In this document: one piece after another, positions 37,130 to 44,849 of the stretch | Layout of the letters: every line of letters starts with the position of its first letter | How positions within the stretch are numbered: position 1 is the first letter of the stretch | From: Microvirga roseola | Lineage (GTDB): Bacteria > Pseudomonadota > Alphaproteobacteria > Rhizobiales > Beijerinckiaceae | Assembly: GCF_020866965.1 (NCBI RefSeq) | Contig: NZ_JAJATX010000001.1 | Location: 124,001 to 188,000 of the forward strand | DNA length: 64,000 nt | Reading direction: 5' to 3' | Notes under the pieces: generated by a model | The model's input: the letters and a program-made list of their open reading frames with translations, nothing else | What the model was told of the DNA's origin: nothing | The model's database searches: none | Position numbers and translations under genes: made by a program

Positions 37130-37569
37130 GATGGCATTCCTCCCATGTTGTCGTGTTTGGATCGGACGAGCAGCCAGATTGAGGCCGCCAGCATCGTTGC
37201 GCCGCTGAATCCGTGCAGCAGCAGGTAGCCTGCAGCCTCGAGACCTCTTTCAACGGCGATGATCGTCATGTCGCCGATGGGGATCAGAACGGTCGCGCCG
37301 AAGATCAGGCCTACGATCCGTCGCGTCGCCGTCAGCGACAGGATCAGAAGGTAGATGCCGAAAGCGAGATCGCGCAATCCGATCGCGGGAAGATAGCCGA
37401 AGCTCGTTCCCTCGGGGGCCGGAAGGCCGAAGACGAGGGCCCCCAAGCCCGGAGCAAGAACGAACAGCACTCCCAGGCCGACGAAGGTGGCGGCCAGGAG
37501 CCAGACGAGCCAGGTGCTCGGCTCGCGAGGAGGCAATCCGCGCCGCTCGCTTCCTGACGTCATGCGCAC
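37126..37569 (-). CDS. DUF4267-like membrane protein
   Basis: This 147-aa protein has four membrane spans, starting STWLVWLLAATFVGLGVLF and ending LHGFSGATMLAASIWLLVR. The GYLPAIGLRDLAFGIYLLIL segment matches the DUF4267 family; function is unknown. Its stop overlaps the mmsB start, so it probably precedes mmsB in one transcript. Confidence 0.75.
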   Translation of the reverse strand: MRMTSGSERRGLPPREPSTWLVWLLAATFVGLGVLFVLAPGLGALVFGLPAPEGTSFGYLPAIGLRDLAFGIYLLILSLTATRRIVGLIFGATVLIPIGDMTIIAVERGLEAAGYLLLHGFSGATMLAASIWLLVRSKHDNMGGMPS

Positions 37570-37937
37570 CGTGCCCTCCAGAGGGAGCCGATCAGGGCGA
37601 AGCCGTAGAACCAGAGCATCAGCGAGCCGAAGACCTTGTCCAGGGACGGGTTCAGGCTGGGAAAGAACACCGCGAAATGCGAACCCACCGCCGCCATCAG
37701 CAGCATGCCCGGAACGGCTGCGAGCGCCATGGCCGTCACCGCCTTTCCATCAGGGATCCGCAGGATGCGGTCGATGGCAACACCCAGAACAAGTCCAAGG
37801 GCCGCTCCGGCGGCGAAGTTGAGCTGGAACGGCCGGCGGCCTTCCAGGAAGAACCATGGGCCTGCAAAGTGGAACAGAGCGAAGATCGCAATGGCGATGC
37901 CAAAACCAAGACCGAGCGATCTGAACGCTAGCCGCAT
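37560..37937 (-). CDS. Small four-span membrane protein of unknown function
   Basis: This 125-aa protein has hydrophobic helices around residues 8-30, 40-60, 68-90 and 105-120. A longer start at 37952 would put the ATG inside the palindromic repeat, so I prefer 37937 (MRLAFRSLG). Its stop overlaps the start of the DUF4267-like gene by 10 bases. It could belong to a DUF family of small integral proteins, but I cannot name one with confidence. Confidence 0.6.
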   Translation of the reverse strand: MRLAFRSLGLGFGIAIAIFALFHFAGPWFFLEGRRPFQLNFAAGAALGLVLGVAIDRILRIPDGKAVTAMALAAVPGMLLMAAVGSHFAVFFPSLNPSLDKVFGSLMLWFYGFALIGSLWRARCA

Positions 37938-37945
37938 GATGCTCG

Positions 37946-38055
37946 CCCTCATCCTGAGGAGGTCGCGCAGCGACCGTCTCGAAGGATCGTCCAGCGGGAA
38001 CTGGAGACGCCCTCGTCCTTCGAGACGCGAGCAGGCTCGCTCCTCAGGATGAGGG
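37946..38055. repeat. 110-bp composite palindrome (CTCATCCTGAGGAG type)
   Basis: Two arms (37946-37989 and 38011-38055) are inverted copies of each other. Each has the outer sequence CCCTCATCCTGAGGAG, a small private hairpin (GGTCGCGCAGCGACC in the left arm, a GCGAGC...GCTCGC pair in the right), then GTCTCGAAGGA. The outer parts are nearly identical and the inner hairpins differ. This sort of element is widespread in intergenic regions of Rhizobiales. It sits between the acyl-CoA dehydrogenase and the small membrane protein. Confidence 0.85.
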
Positions 38056-38097
38056 CTGCGTGGGAGAGACGGAGACGGGAACGGCAACCCTCCACCT

Positions 38098-39249
38098 TCA
38101 CCGGTTGCCGCGCCCCACGAGGTCGCGCGCCACGATCAGGCGCATGATCTCGTTGGTGCCCTCCAGGATCTGGTGGACGCGAAGGTCGCGCACGATCTTC
38201 TCCACGCCGTAATCGGCGAGATAGCCGTAGCCGCCGTGGAGCTGGAGCGCATCGTTCGCCACCTGGAAGCCGGTATCGGTCGCCACGCGCTTGGCCATCG
38301 CGCAGAGCTTGGTGGCGTCGAGCGTTTTGGCGTCGAGCGCCGCGGCCGCGCGCCAGAGCAGGGTGCGCGCGCATTCGAGCTCCGTCGCCATGTCGGCGAG
38401 CTTGAACTGCAGCGCCTGGAAATCCGCGATGCGCTTGCCGAAGGCCTTTCGGTCCGCCGTATAGGCGAGCGCCTTGTCGAGCGCGGCCTGCGCGCCGCCG
38501 AGCGAGCAAGCGCCGATATTGAGGCGTCCGCCGTCGAGGCCCAACATGGCGATCTTGAAGCCCATGCCCTCGTCGGAAAGACGGTTGGCGACAGGCACGC
38601 GCACATCCTCGAAGATCACCGCCGCGGTGGGCTGCGCATTCCAGCCCATCTTCTTTTCCTGCGCACCGAAGGACACGCCGGGCATGTCCTTCTCGATGAC
38701 GAGCGTCGAAATTCCCGACGGCCCTTCTTCGCCCGTGCGCACCATGGTGAGATAGATGTCGGACGTGCCCGCTCCCGAAATGAACTGCTTCACGCCGTTG
38801 ACGACGTAATGGTCGCCGTCGCGCACCGCACGAGTCTTGAGCGCCGCCGCGTCCGAGCCCGAGCCCGGCTCCGTCAAGCAGTAGCTCGCGATCAGTTCCA
38901 TGGTGCAAAGGCGCGGGATGTAACGCTGGCGCTGTTCCTCCGAGCCGTAGCGGTCGATCATCCATGTCGCCATGTTGTGGATCGACAGATAGGCCGAGAC
39001 GGCCGGGCAGCCCGTGGCGAGCGCCTCGAAGATGAGCGCCGCGTCGAGCCGCGTCATGCCCGACCCGCCTAAATCCTCGCGGGTGTAGATCGCGGCCATG
39101 CCGAGTGATGCCGCCTCGCGCATCACGTCCACGGGAAAGTGCTTCTTCTCATCCCATTCAAGGGCGTGAGGCGCAAGATTATCCGCTGCAAAGGCAAGGG
39201 CCATGTCGCGGACGGCGATTTGATCTTCGGTAAGGGAAAACTGGGTCAT
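38098..39249 (-). CDS. Acyl-CoA dehydrogenase, probable isobutyryl-CoA dehydrogenase
   Basis: This 383-aa flavoprotein has the family motifs YCLTEPGSGSDAAALKT (~125), FISGAGTSDIY, and the C-terminal LHGGYGYLADYGVEKIVRD with QILEGTNEIMRLIVAR. The catalytic Glu is expected in the LEGTNE region. Its position between mmsA and mmsB argues for isobutyryl-CoA or a related branched acyl-CoA as substrate; the first is inferred from context. I use the start at 39249 (MTQFSLTEDQ). Confidence 0.9.
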   Translation of the reverse strand: MTQFSLTEDQIAVRDMALAFAADNLAPHALEWDEKKHFPVDVMREAASLGMAAIYTREDLGGSGMTRLDAALIFEALATGCPAVSAYLSIHNMATWMIDRYGSEEQRQRYIPRLCTMELIASYCLTEPGSGSDAAALKTRAVRDGDHYVVNGVKQFISGAGTSDIYLTMVRTGEEGPSGISTLVIEKDMPGVSFGAQEKKMGWNAQPTAAVIFEDVRVPVANRLSDEGMGFKIAMLGLDGGRLNIGACSLGGAQAALDKALAYTADRKAFGKRIADFQALQFKLADMATELECARTLLWRAAAALDAKTLDATKLCAMAKRVATDTGFQVANDALQLHGGYGYLADYGVEKIVRDLRVHQILEGTNEIMRLIVARDLVGRGNR

Positions 39250-39342
39250 AGCTCTAAATCGGCATGTGAGAGGCGTTTCGTGCACCCCGACTTTGGATCT
39301 AGAGCGGAGATTTCAGGATGCAAAGCGGGACTCCATGGCTTG

Positions 39343-39955
39343 TCATGGTTTGATGGAGGGCAGCTTCTCCAGCTCTGACGTCCTGATGAGAAGATCCATG
39401 AACTGACTGTGATTCATGAGTGAGCCGTGGGCGTATTCGATGTTGATCACGTTCATGGAATTCACACGCAGACAGATGGAAATGCTCCCGTCCAAGTCCT
39501 CTGGAAGTTGTTCCAGATCATGATTGGACAGATGCAATTTGGGCGAGCTAGCGATGTAAATCCGCTCCTGGTTATCCAGCATCAGATTTTCCATGACAGC
39601 TGCGGTATCGCATTCCTTTGGGCACCAGACCGTGCGGATAAGCTTGGCATGAGAGCCGCCACGGCCTTTCTTCCAGTCCGTAACCTTGTAGGTGATGATG
39701 AAGAAGCGAAGATTGTCGTCGTCTCGAAAAAGGCAGGTGCTCCAAGGAAGCTGCCTGGCCTTTGAAGATGGATTGCGCCATCTCAAAATGCCTTTTGGCG
39801 CTGTCGGAAATGACTTTCGTCTTTCTCTCGCTCGGCAGTTTCTCACCCCACAGATAATGGGACGTCGGGCATGGAAGCGCTTGCGCATCCAAAGCGAAAA
39901 CCGACGCTCCCAAGCTGAGAGCGGCGGCGAAAGAGTATCGTGGAAGGGCTTTCAC
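39343..39955 (-). pseudogene. Exported hypothetical protein split by a one-base frameshift
   Basis: From the start at 39955 one frame gives a signal peptide (FAAALSLGASVFALDAQA) and a mature start with SHYLWGEKLPSERKTKVI. It then runs through a T5 tract (A5 at 39727-39731 on the + strand), after which the sense continues in the next frame with RDDDNLRFFIITYKVTDW to the stop at 39343. Removing one T joins the frames into a protein of ~203 aa with Cys at TVWCPKECDTAAV. It may be a real mutation, a phase-variable tract or a sequencing error. The DNA is less GC-rich than its neighbours. No family was recognised. It starts 8 bases after mmsA. Confidence 0.7.
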
Positions 39956-39962
39956 CCCATCC

Positions 39963-41459
39963 TCACTTCATCGTCGGAATCGAGAACTCCGCGCCTTCCT
40001 TGATGCCGGACGGCCAGCGGGAGGTGACGGTTTTGGTCTTGGTGTAGAAGCGGATCGCGTCGGGGCCATGCTGGTTGAGGTCGCCGAAGCCGGAGGCCTT
40101 CCAGCCGCCGAAGGTGTAGTAGGCGATCGGAACCGGGATCGGCACGTTGATGCCGACCATGCCCACATTCACCTTGGCGGCGAAGTCGCGGGCGGCATCG
40201 CCGTCGCGGGTGAAGATCGCGACGCCGTTGCCGTATTCGTGCTCAGAGGGGAGACGCAGCGCCTCGTCGTAGTTCTTCGCGCGCACCACCGACAGCACCG
40301 GGCCGAAAATCTCTTCCTTGTAGATGCGCATAGTGGGCTGCACCTCGTCGAAGAGGCAGCCGCCCATGTAGAAGCCGTTCTCATAGCCCTGCATCTTGAA
40401 GTTACGGCCGTCCACCGCGAGCTTCGCGCCCTCCTGGACGCCGAGATCCACGTAGGACTTGACCTTCTCGAGATGCGCCTTGGTGACGAGAGGTCCGAAA
40501 TCGGCCGAGGGATCGGTGGAAGGGCCGACCTTCAGGCTCTCGACCCGCGGGATCAGCTTGTCCATTAGCGCATCGGCGGTCGCCTGGCCCACGGGCACCG
40601 CGACCGAGACCGCCATGCAGCGCTCGCCCGCCGAGCCGTAGCCTGCGCCGATGAGGGCGTCCGCCGCCTGGTCGAGATCGGCGTCGGGCATGATGATCAT
40701 GTGGTTTTTCGCGCCGCCGAAGCAGTGCGCGCGCTTGCCCGTCGCGGTGGCGCGGGAATAGACGTACTGGGCAATCGGCGAGGAGCCGACGAAGCCGACC
40801 GCCTTGATGTCCGGATCGTCGAGGATCGCGTCCACCGCTTCCTTGTCGCCGTTGACCACGTTGAGGATGCCGGCGGGCAGGCCCGCCTCGATCATCAGCT
40901 CGGCCAAGCGCATCGGCACGCCGGGATCGCGCTCGGAAGGCTTCAGGATGAAGGCGTTGCCGCAGGCGATGGCCGGGGCGAACTTCCACATCGGGATCAT
41001 GGCCGGGAAGTTGAAGGGCGTGATGCCCGCCACGACGCCGAGCGGCTGGCGGATCGAATAGATGTCGATGCCGGGACCAGCGCCTTCGGTGAACTCGCCC
41101 TTGAGCAGGTGCGGGATGCCGCAGGCGAATTCCACCACCTCGACCCCGCGCTGAATGTCGCCCTTGGCGTCGGGAATCGTCTTGCCGTGCTCGCGGGCGA
41201 GGAGTTCGGCGAGCGAATCCATCTCCTTCGCGATGAGCTCCAGGAACTTCATCATCACGCGCGCACGGCGCTGCGGGTTCGTGGCGGCCCAGGCCGGCTG
41301 GGCGGCCTGGGCGTTCTCCACCGCCTCGCGCATCTCCTCACGGGAGGCGAGCGCCACCCGGCCGATGACCTCGCCGGTCATGGGCTGGAAGAATTCCGTG
41401 GTTCGGCCGGACTTGCCCGGAACCTGCTTGCCGCCGATGAAATGGCCGACTTCGCGCAT
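39963..41459 (-). CDS. mmsA: CoA-acylating methylmalonate-semialdehyde dehydrogenase
   Basis: This 498-aa enzyme converts methylmalonate semialdehyde (valine) or malonate semialdehyde (inositol) to propionyl- or acetyl-CoA. Motifs: GVVAGITPFNFPAMIPMW, the nucleotide region FVGSSPIAQYVYSRA, and the catalytic Cys in GERCMAVSVAVPV (~285). The window's iol cluster has no iolA, so this gene probably serves both pathways, as in Sinorhizobium. It is divergent from a LysR regulator. Confidence 0.96.
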   Translation of the reverse strand: MREVGHFIGGKQVPGKSGRTTEFFQPMTGEVIGRVALASREEMREAVENAQAAQPAWAATNPQRRARVMMKFLELIAKEMDSLAELLAREHGKTIPDAKGDIQRGVEVVEFACGIPHLLKGEFTEGAGPGIDIYSIRQPLGVVAGITPFNFPAMIPMWKFAPAIACGNAFILKPSERDPGVPMRLAELMIEAGLPAGILNVVNGDKEAVDAILDDPDIKAVGFVGSSPIAQYVYSRATATGKRAHCFGGAKNHMIIMPDADLDQAADALIGAGYGSAGERCMAVSVAVPVGQATADALMDKLIPRVESLKVGPSTDPSADFGPLVTKAHLEKVKSYVDLGVQEGAKLAVDGRNFKMQGYENGFYMGGCLFDEVQPTMRIYKEEIFGPVLSVVRAKNYDEALRLPSEHEYGNGVAIFTRDGDAARDFAAKVNVGMVGINVPIPVPIAYYTFGGWKASGFGDLNQHGPDAIRFYTKTKTVTSRWPSGIKEGAEFSIPTMK

Positions 41460-41527
41460 GGCGTCTCTCTCCTGAATGGGTGTTGTCTTGCGTTTCTTCT
41501 ATCATTGTCAAAATCGCACGACTATGG

Positions 41528-41556
41528 GTGAAAGCGAAGCTGCGTTGTGTGAAAGC
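41528..41556. promoter_or_regulatory. Direct repeats in the mmsA/LysR intergenic region
   Basis: GTGAAAGC occurs at 41528-41535 and again at 41549-41556, 21 bp (two helical turns) apart, between divergent mmsA and the LysR gene. LysR-type proteins bind such spaced sites near their own promoter. The link is inferred. Confidence 0.35.
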
Positions 41557-41577
41557 CCCAATGTGGTATGACGCGCC

Positions 41578-42468
41578 ATGAGCGCTTTCGACTGGGACGA
41601 CCTCCGCTTCTTCCTCGCCGTCGCCCGGGCCGGCCGGTTGACAGTCGCCGCCCGCCAGCTGGAGGCGGACCACACCACCGTGTCCCGCCGCATCTCGGCC
41701 CTGGAGCGCTCGCTCAAGGCCAAGCTCTTCGAGCGCAAGCCCCAGGGCTATTCCCTGACCGAGCAGGGGGAGCGGCTCCTTGCGCATGCCGAGAGTATGG
41801 AAAGCCAGGCCTTCGCCGTAGCAAGCGAGGTCGGGGGCGCGGATCTCGCGCTCGCCGGCACGGTGCGCATCGGCGCGCCGGACGGGATCGGCACCTATTT
41901 TCTCGCGCCCGAACTCGGAGCCCTGGCCGAGCGGCATCCCGGCCTCACGCTCCAGCTCGTGGCGCTTCCCCGCACCTTTTCGCTCTCGAAGCGCGAGGCC
42001 GATATCGCGGTCACCCTGGAGCAGCCGACGGAAGGCCGCCTCGTCTCCCGCAAGCTCACCGATTACCGCCTGAGGCTCTACGCCTCGAAGGATTATCGCG
42101 ACCGCCACGGGCCGGTCGCGGACCTCGCGGATCTTTCGGGCAAGACCCTCGTGACCTATGTGGCGGACCTGCTCTACAGCCCGGTGCTCGATTATTTCTC
42201 AGGACTCGAGAAATACACCTCCCGCCGCTTCGAGTGCGCCAGCGTGGTGGCGCAACTCGAGGCCGTGCGGGCAGGCGCCGGCATCGGCATCCTGCACGAT
42301 TACGCCGCGCGGAGCTTCCCGGAGCTTCAGGTCGTGCTGCCCGAGATCTCGTACCTTCGCACCTACTGGCTCGTGACCCATGCGGATGTGCGCTCCTTGC
42401 GCCGGGTCGAGGAGGTCTATTCCTTCATCCTCAGCCGCGTGAGGGCGAACCGGGGTCTTTTCCTGTGA
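41578..42468 (+). CDS. LysR-family regulator, probable controller of mmsA
   Basis: This 296-aa protein has an N-terminal winged helix (FDWDDLRFFLAVARAGRLTV, then ARQLEADHTTVSRRISALE). A periplasmic-binding-like effector domain runs from ~90 to the end. It diverges from mmsA with 118 bases between the starts, the usual layout for LysR control of the neighbour. Effector unknown; valine or an intermediate is likely. Confidence 0.85.
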   Translation: MSAFDWDDLRFFLAVARAGRLTVAARQLEADHTTVSRRISALERSLKAKLFERKPQGYSLTEQGERLLAHAESMESQAFAVASEVGGADLALAGTVRIGAPDGIGTYFLAPELGALAERHPGLTLQLVALPRTFSLSKREADIAVTLEQPTEGRLVSRKLTDYRLRLYASKDYRDRHGPVADLADLSGKTLVTYVADLLYSPVLDYFSGLEKYTSRRFECASVVAQLEAVRAGAGIGILHDYAARSFPELQVVLPEISYLRTYWLVTHADVRSLRRVEEVYSFILSRVRANRGLFL

Positions 42469-42476
42469 CCCCACAA

Positions 42477-42585
42477 TGTCATCCCCGGCGAGCCGAAGGC
42501 GAGGGAAGGGGATCTATGGCGCTGCGCGCGAACGATGGCTTCCCTTCCCCTGCGATGGCTGCGCCATCTCCGGCCGGGAATGACA
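42477..42585. repeat. 109-bp composite palindrome (TGTCATYCCCGGC type)
   Basis: The left arm (42477-42520) begins TGTCATCCCCGGC and the right arm (42534-42585) ends GCCGGGAATGACA, its inverse. Each has a private inner hairpin (GAGCCGAAGGCGA; GATGGCTGCGCCATC) before a shared GGGAAGGG stretch. It lies just after the LysR stop. Confidence 0.8.
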
Positions 42586-42669
42586 ACAAGGTCCCACTTG
42601 GTGCTTTGCTCTTCCCGTGAGCCTCCCGAGCCATTAAGTCTGCCCCGAACGAAACCCATGGAGACCGGA

Positions 42670-43641
42670 ATGCCCTCCAAGCTCGACCAGTTGCGCGCCA
42701 TGACGGTCGTCGTCGCCGATACGGGCGACCTCGATGCGGTGCGCCGCCTGAAGCCCCAGGATTGCACCACCAACCCGACCCTGCTGCTGAAGGCGGTCGA
42801 GACTCCCGCCTATGGGCATATCCTGGACGAAGCGCTCGCCTGGAGCCGCTCGCAGGGCGGAAGCCGCGAGAGCGTGGTCGCCGCCATCTGCGACCGGCTC
42901 GCGGTGGCCTTCGGCGCGGAGCTTGCCGGCATCGTTCCGGGCCGGGTCTCCACCGAGGTCGATGCGGACCTCTCCTTCGACACCGAGGCGACCATCGCCA
43001 AGGCGCGGGCCATCATCAAGGCCTACGAGGAGCGCGGCGTCGGGCGCGAGCGCATCCTGATCAAGATCGCCTCCACCTGGGAGGGCATCCGCGCGGCGGA
43101 GGCTCTGCAGAAGGAGGGAATCGACTGCAATCTCACGCTCCTCTTCGCCCAGGTCCAGGCGCAGGCCTGCGCCGAGGCCGGCGTGTTCCTCATCTCGCCC
43201 TTCGTGGGCCGCATCCTCGACTGGCACGTGAAGGCGGGCGGCGGGCCCTATACGGGCGAGACCGATCCCGGCGTCGTCTCGGTGCGCAACATCTATGCGT
43301 CCTACAAGGCGCAAGGGATCAAGACCGTGGTGATGGGCGCCTCCTTCCGCAACATGGGAGAGATCGAGGCGCTCGCCGGCTGCGACCGGCTCACCATCTC
43401 GCCCGCGCTGCTCGACGAGCTGGCGAAGGCGGAAGGCGAGCTGCCGCGCAAGCTCTCTCCCGACAACGTGGAGACAATCCAGCCCCTGCCGCGCCTCGAC
43501 GAGAAGAGCTTCCGCTTCGCGCTCAACGAGGACGCCATGGCGACCGAAAAGCTTTCCGAGGGCATTCGCTCCTTCGTGAAGGACCTGCGCTCGCTTCGCG
43601 CCTTGGCGGCCAAGCGGCTGGACGAAGCGAAGGCGGCCTGA
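42670..43641 (+). CDS. tal: Transaldolase (TalB-like)
   Basis: This 323-aa enzyme moves a dihydroxyacetone unit between sugar phosphates in the pentose phosphate pathway. The Schiff-base Lys is K132 in [16 protein letters not shown], the same number as in E. coli Tal[13 protein letters not shown] and the C-terminal [16 protein letters not shown] also fit. The start at 42670 is favoured by GGAG six bases upstream; ATG 42658 is an alternative. It is 5 bases ahead of the next gene. Confidence 0.95.
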   Translation: MPSKLDQLRAMTVVVADTGDLDAVRRLKPQDCTTNPTLLLKAVETPAYGHILDEALAWSRSQGGSRESVVAAICDRLAVAFGAELAGIVPGRVSTEVDADLSFDTEATIAKARAIIKAYEERGVGRERILIKIASTWEGIRAAEALQKEGIDCNLTLLFAQVQAQACAEAGVFLISPFVGRILDWHVKAGGGPYTGETDPGVVSVRNIYASYKAQGIKTVVMGASFRNMGEIEALAGCDRLTISPALLDELAKAEGELPRKLSPDNVETIQPLPRLDEKSFRFALNEDAMATEKLSEGIRSFVKDLRSLRALAAKRLDEAKAA

Positions 43642-43646
43642 ACCTC

Positions 43647-44201
43647 ATGACGAAAGCCCTCGTGGTCATCGACGTTCAGAACGGTATTCTCGACGTGCCG
43701 GGCGCGAAACGCCCGGCCGTCCGGCATCGCTTCGACGAGGTGCGCGGGCGCATCGCCCGCCTCGTCAGCGAAGCGAGAGAGCAGGGGGCTCCCATCGTCT
43801 TCGTCCAGCACGACGGCGATCCCGACCACCGCCTCGAGAAGGGCACAAAGGGCTGGGAGATCTGCGGCGATCTCAACCGTGCGCCGGAGGATGCCGTCGT
43901 CGGCAAGACAGCCTGCGACTCGTTCTTCGGAACGGAACTTCAATCTGTGTTGTCCGGGCGCGGCATCGATCATCTGGTGATCGCCGGGTTGATGACGCAG
44001 TACTGCATCGACACCACCTGCCGGCGCGCCGTGAGCCTCGGCTACAATGCGACGCTCGTTGCCGATGCCCACACGACGGCGGATTCGGACGCGCTCGCCG
44101 TCGAGCAGATCGTGAGCCACCACAACGCCCTGCTGGACGGGTTCGATGCCGGTCCGGCCGTCCTGAGGGTCGTGCCCTCGAGCGAAATCCGATTCGGGTG
44201 A
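43647..44201 (+). CDS. Isochorismatase-family cysteine hydrolase
   Basis: This 184-aa enzyme has the family's catalytic Asp in VVIDVQNGILDVPGA (~10), Lys in AVVGKTACDSFFGT (~90) and Cys in AGLMTQYCIDTTCRRA (~120). These hydrolyse amides or isochorismate-like substrates; substrate is not readable. It is 5 bases behind tal and probably co-transcribed. Confidence 0.88.
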   Translation: MTKALVVIDVQNGILDVPGAKRPAVRHRFDEVRGRIARLVSEAREQGAPIVFVQHDGDPDHRLEKGTKGWEICGDLNRAPEDAVVGKTACDSFFGTELQSVLSGRGIDHLVIAGLMTQYCIDTTCRRAVSLGYNATLVADAHTTADSDALAVEQIVSHHNALLDGFDAGPAVLRVVPSSEIRFG

Positions 44202-44203
44202 GA

Positions 44204-44233
44204 ACAGGAAGGCGGCCTGAGCTGCCTTCCTGT
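44204..44233. terminator. Hairpin after the cysteine hydrolase gene
   Basis: A 10-bp stem (ACAGGAAGGC / GCCTTCCTGT) with a 10-base loop lies directly behind the stop and before the convergent yjhX-like gene. Confidence 0.6.
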
Positions 44234-44247
44234 CGTCGTCTGGCCGG

Positions 44248-44505
44248 CTAGCGGTTGTCCGGCCGGCTTCTCACTGCCCTCAATCCCTGCCGCGTGATGC
44301 GGTAGGGACCGCCGTTCGACGAGGCGATCAGGCCTTTCTGGCGCAGCGCCTTGAACAGGTCCATGGTGCAGAGAGTCAGCAGCCAACCCTCGCGGGTGAG
44401 GCATTCGATTTCGGAAATGCGGCCGGTCTCGTCCTTGTAGTGACGAATGACGCCGCCCTGGGCGAGCACGTGGAGCACGCGCTGCCCGTTGCGTGAAACG
44501 TTCAC
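44248..44505 (-). CDS. yjhX: YjhX/TopAI-family toxin
   Basis: This 85-aa protein is of the UPF0386/YjhX family; E. coli YjhX is the topoisomerase I inhibitor TopAI. Length is the same as in E. coli, and the spine VLHVLAQGGVIRHYKDETGR, then EIECLTREGWLLTLCTMDLF, then GPYRITRQGL is conserved. The start is GTG (GTGAACGTT) with AGGG seven bases upstream. The E. coli antitoxin gene yjhQ (a GNAT protein) is not beside it. A ~147-base leader with a mini-ORF and hairpins lies upstream. Confidence 0.9.
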   Translation of the reverse strand: MNVSRNGQRVLHVLAQGGVIRHYKDETGRISEIECLTREGWLLTLCTMDLFKALRQKGLIASSNGGPYRITRQGLRAVRSRPDNR

Positions 44506-44652
44506 GGGAAAACCCTGAGCTTACTGTGTGCTTGTCAGAGAGAGGCGCGCAGGCGCGCGCGTTCGGCCGTTCGATCGGCCGCTGCCCGCCATTCAGGTGG
44601 CGGGCTCTACCGGGACTCGGTCTCTCTGCGCATCAAAGCTCCAGGTGAAGGA
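44506..44652 (-). ncRNA. Structured leader RNA of the yjhX-like gene
   Basis: From the predicted start near 44652 the transcript runs ~147 bases before the yjhX start codon. It holds an outer 8-bp stem (CAGAGAGA, + strand 44536-44543, with TCTCTCTG, 44621-44628) that encloses three hairpins: GCCCGCC/GGCGGGC (44584-44605), CGGCCG/CGGCCG (44564-44581) and a GCGCG/CGCGC hairpin (44545-44558). The upstream strand of the outer stem lies inside a mini-ORF, so ribosomes on the mini-ORF would open it. A possible small hairpin (GGG-TTTT-CCC) overlaps the yjhX ribosome site. Confidence 0.6.
44607..44633 (-). CDS. Eight-codon leader ORF upstream of yjhX
   Basis: A short ORF with product MRRETESR begins at 44633 with GGAG five bases upstream and stops with TAG just before the first hairpin. 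It has three Arg codons. E. coli topAI is reported (from memory) to have a leader ORF, toiL, where ribosome stalling by antibiotics changes expression; this ORF could act the same way. Its translation is not shown. Confidence 0.5.
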   Translation of the reverse strand: MRRETESR

Positions 44653-44659
44653 CGGGATT

Positions 44660-44689
44660 TTTATAGAAGCAGTCGGGCTGGATCGTCAA
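44660..44689 (-). promoter_or_regulatory. Strong sigma-70-type promoter for the leader RNA
   Basis: On the minus strand TTGACG (44684-44689) and TATAAA (44660-44665) are separated by 18 bases, near consensus and rare in this GC-rich DNA. Confidence 0.75.
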
Positions 44690-44705
44690 CTTTACGCGCA
44701 CAGCG

Positions 44706-44847
44706 CTGTCATTCCGGGGCGAGCAAGAGCGAGAGCCCGGAATCCATAGCCACCATCGGTACAGAATAGGGCGCTACGTGAACCGCAGCGCCCTTTCTTG
44801 TAGTGTTTATGGATTCCGGGCTCCGCTGCGCGGCCCCGGAATGACAG
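44706..44847. repeat. 142-bp composite palindrome (TGTCATTCCGGGGC type)
   Basis: The arms at 44706-44748 and 44808-44847 are inverse copies: CTGTCATTCCGGGGC at one end, GCCCGGAATCCATA at the other, with differing inner sequences. Between them is a hairpin GGGCGCT...AGCGCCC (44769-44793) followed by TTTCTT. It separates yjhX and its leader from the TPP enzyme gene and starts 3 bases from the latter's stop. Confidence 0.85.
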
Positions 44848-44849
44848 TG

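Noticed and set aside
44248-44505. Complete toxin-antitoxin pair at the yjhX gene
   Set aside because: The neighbouring genes are a cysteine hydrolase and a TPP enzyme; no GNAT-type YjhQ is adjacent. The GNAT genes at 59 kb are too far away to be called its partner.
44536-44628. A tRNA-like cloverleaf upstream of yjhX
   Set aside because: The three hairpins within an outer stem resemble a cloverleaf, but there is no T-loop, D-loop or CCA end and the stem lengths are wrong.
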